Assembly (NCBI GenBank): GCA_030699515.1
Contig: JAUYME010000012.1
Location: 1-10,883, forward strand
Direction of reading: 5' to 3'
Length of the DNA stretch: 10,883 bases
From: a bacterium
Lineage (GTDB): Bacteria; Patescibacteriota; Minisyncoccia; UBA6257; 1-14-0-10-44-23
Shown piece by piece: positions 10,747-10,883 of the stretch (its first letter is position 1; each line of letters starts with the position of its first letter). The notes beneath the pieces were generated by a model that worked only from the letters and a program-made list of their open reading frames with translations, was not told the origin of the DNA and searched no databases. A program made the position numbers and the translations under genes.

Positions 10747-10883
10747 ATGGACAGTAAGAAAATTTTTTGGATATTAATCAATATTTTTGTAGCAGTGCTC
10801 ATTATCATGGGCTTTGCCGCAAGTAGCCTAATGTTTAGGGCAGCAAACAGCACCATGGCCAGTAGAACTATCAGCATCCAGGG
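10747..10883 (+). CDS. Start of a membrane-anchored, SIMPL-domain-like protein (3'-truncated by the window edge)
   Basis: The frame starts with ATG at 10747 and stays open to the window end, giving 45 complete codons. A short basic N-terminus (MDSKKIFW) precedes one hydrophobic segment at about residues 7-30 (ILINIFVAVLIIMGFAASS). Then comes SRTISIQ, cut just where a GEG-K-V-A--PD stretch would follow in SIMPL-domain (DUF541) proteins. That family is frequent in Patescibacteria and usually has an N-terminal anchor followed by an R-T-I-S-V sequence. The assignment is by resemblance of only a few residues and could be wrong; what is firm is a signal-anchored secreted-side protein. The gap from tpiA is 57 bases of A-rich sequence, with no terminator seen and possible cotranscription. 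Confidence 0.55.
   Translation, partial: MDSKKIFWILINIFVAVLIIMGFAASSLMFRAANSTMASRTISIQ

Noticed and set aside
10686..10877. Minus-strand ORF of 63 codons at the window end
   Set aside because: It is the reverse shadow of the AT-rich spacer and the hydrophobic start of the SIMPL-like gene, with no family resemblance.
2..10883. Alternative genetic code with TGA as glycine
   Set aside because: All genes are full length with standard stops and no in-frame TGA at conserved glycine positions.

Overview
This window reads as a chromosomal segment of a Candidate Phyla Radiation (Patescibacteria, probably Parcubacteria-type) genome. That is inferred from gene content and style, not from a marker search. 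The genes are compact, base composition is moderately AT-rich by eye, and every complete gene lies on the + strand. ProRS is a short form without the editing insertion, TIM is short, and the last gene looks like the SIMPL proteins common in these genomes. None of the eleven visible stop codons is TGA, but no reading frame is broken by TGA either, so the standard bacterial code fits.

Layout: (1) 2-1679 holds the C-terminal part of DNA polymerase III delta', a translationally coupled unknown gene, and ribosome recycling factor (frr). (2) 1680-1978 is a repeat-rich spacer. (3) 1979-4482 holds a site-2 protease (rseP) and prolyl-tRNA synthetase (proS). They are separated by a 222-bp inverted-repeat element that contains a truncated GxxExxY-type reading frame. 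(4) 4483-4674 is a spacer with three consecutive hairpins. (5) 4675-9288 is the cell-elongation cluster mreB-mreC-mreD-mrdA (PBP2), interrupted by a nested-hairpin element between mreC and mreD and by a mosaic repeat spacer between mreD and mrdA. (6) 9355-10689 holds a COG2426-type membrane protein and triosephosphate isomerase (tpiA). (7) From 10747 a SIMPL-like membrane-anchored protein begins and runs off the window.

How the genes work together: MreB filaments, MreC and MreD position and regulate PBP2 (with a RodA partner not seen here) for lateral wall growth. The other genes are housekeeping: replication clamp loading, ribosome recycling, membrane proteolysis, tRNA charging and glycolysis.

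The most unusual material is between the genes. Nearly every larger spacer is built from inverted-repeat modules: perfect 40-46-bp palindromes, an 87-bp module present twice, a 20-bp hairpin present three times with compensatory changes, CCTATAA-type heptamer arrays, and three larger palindromic elements. Several begin at or inside the upstream stop codon. Others end just before a start codon, where they place a -10-like TATAAY a few bases from the ATG. Together they look like a family of small intergenic elements that may supply 3' ends and promoters. The rseP-proS element suggests that at least one subfamily once carried a PD-(D/E)XK-type (GxxExxY) gene.
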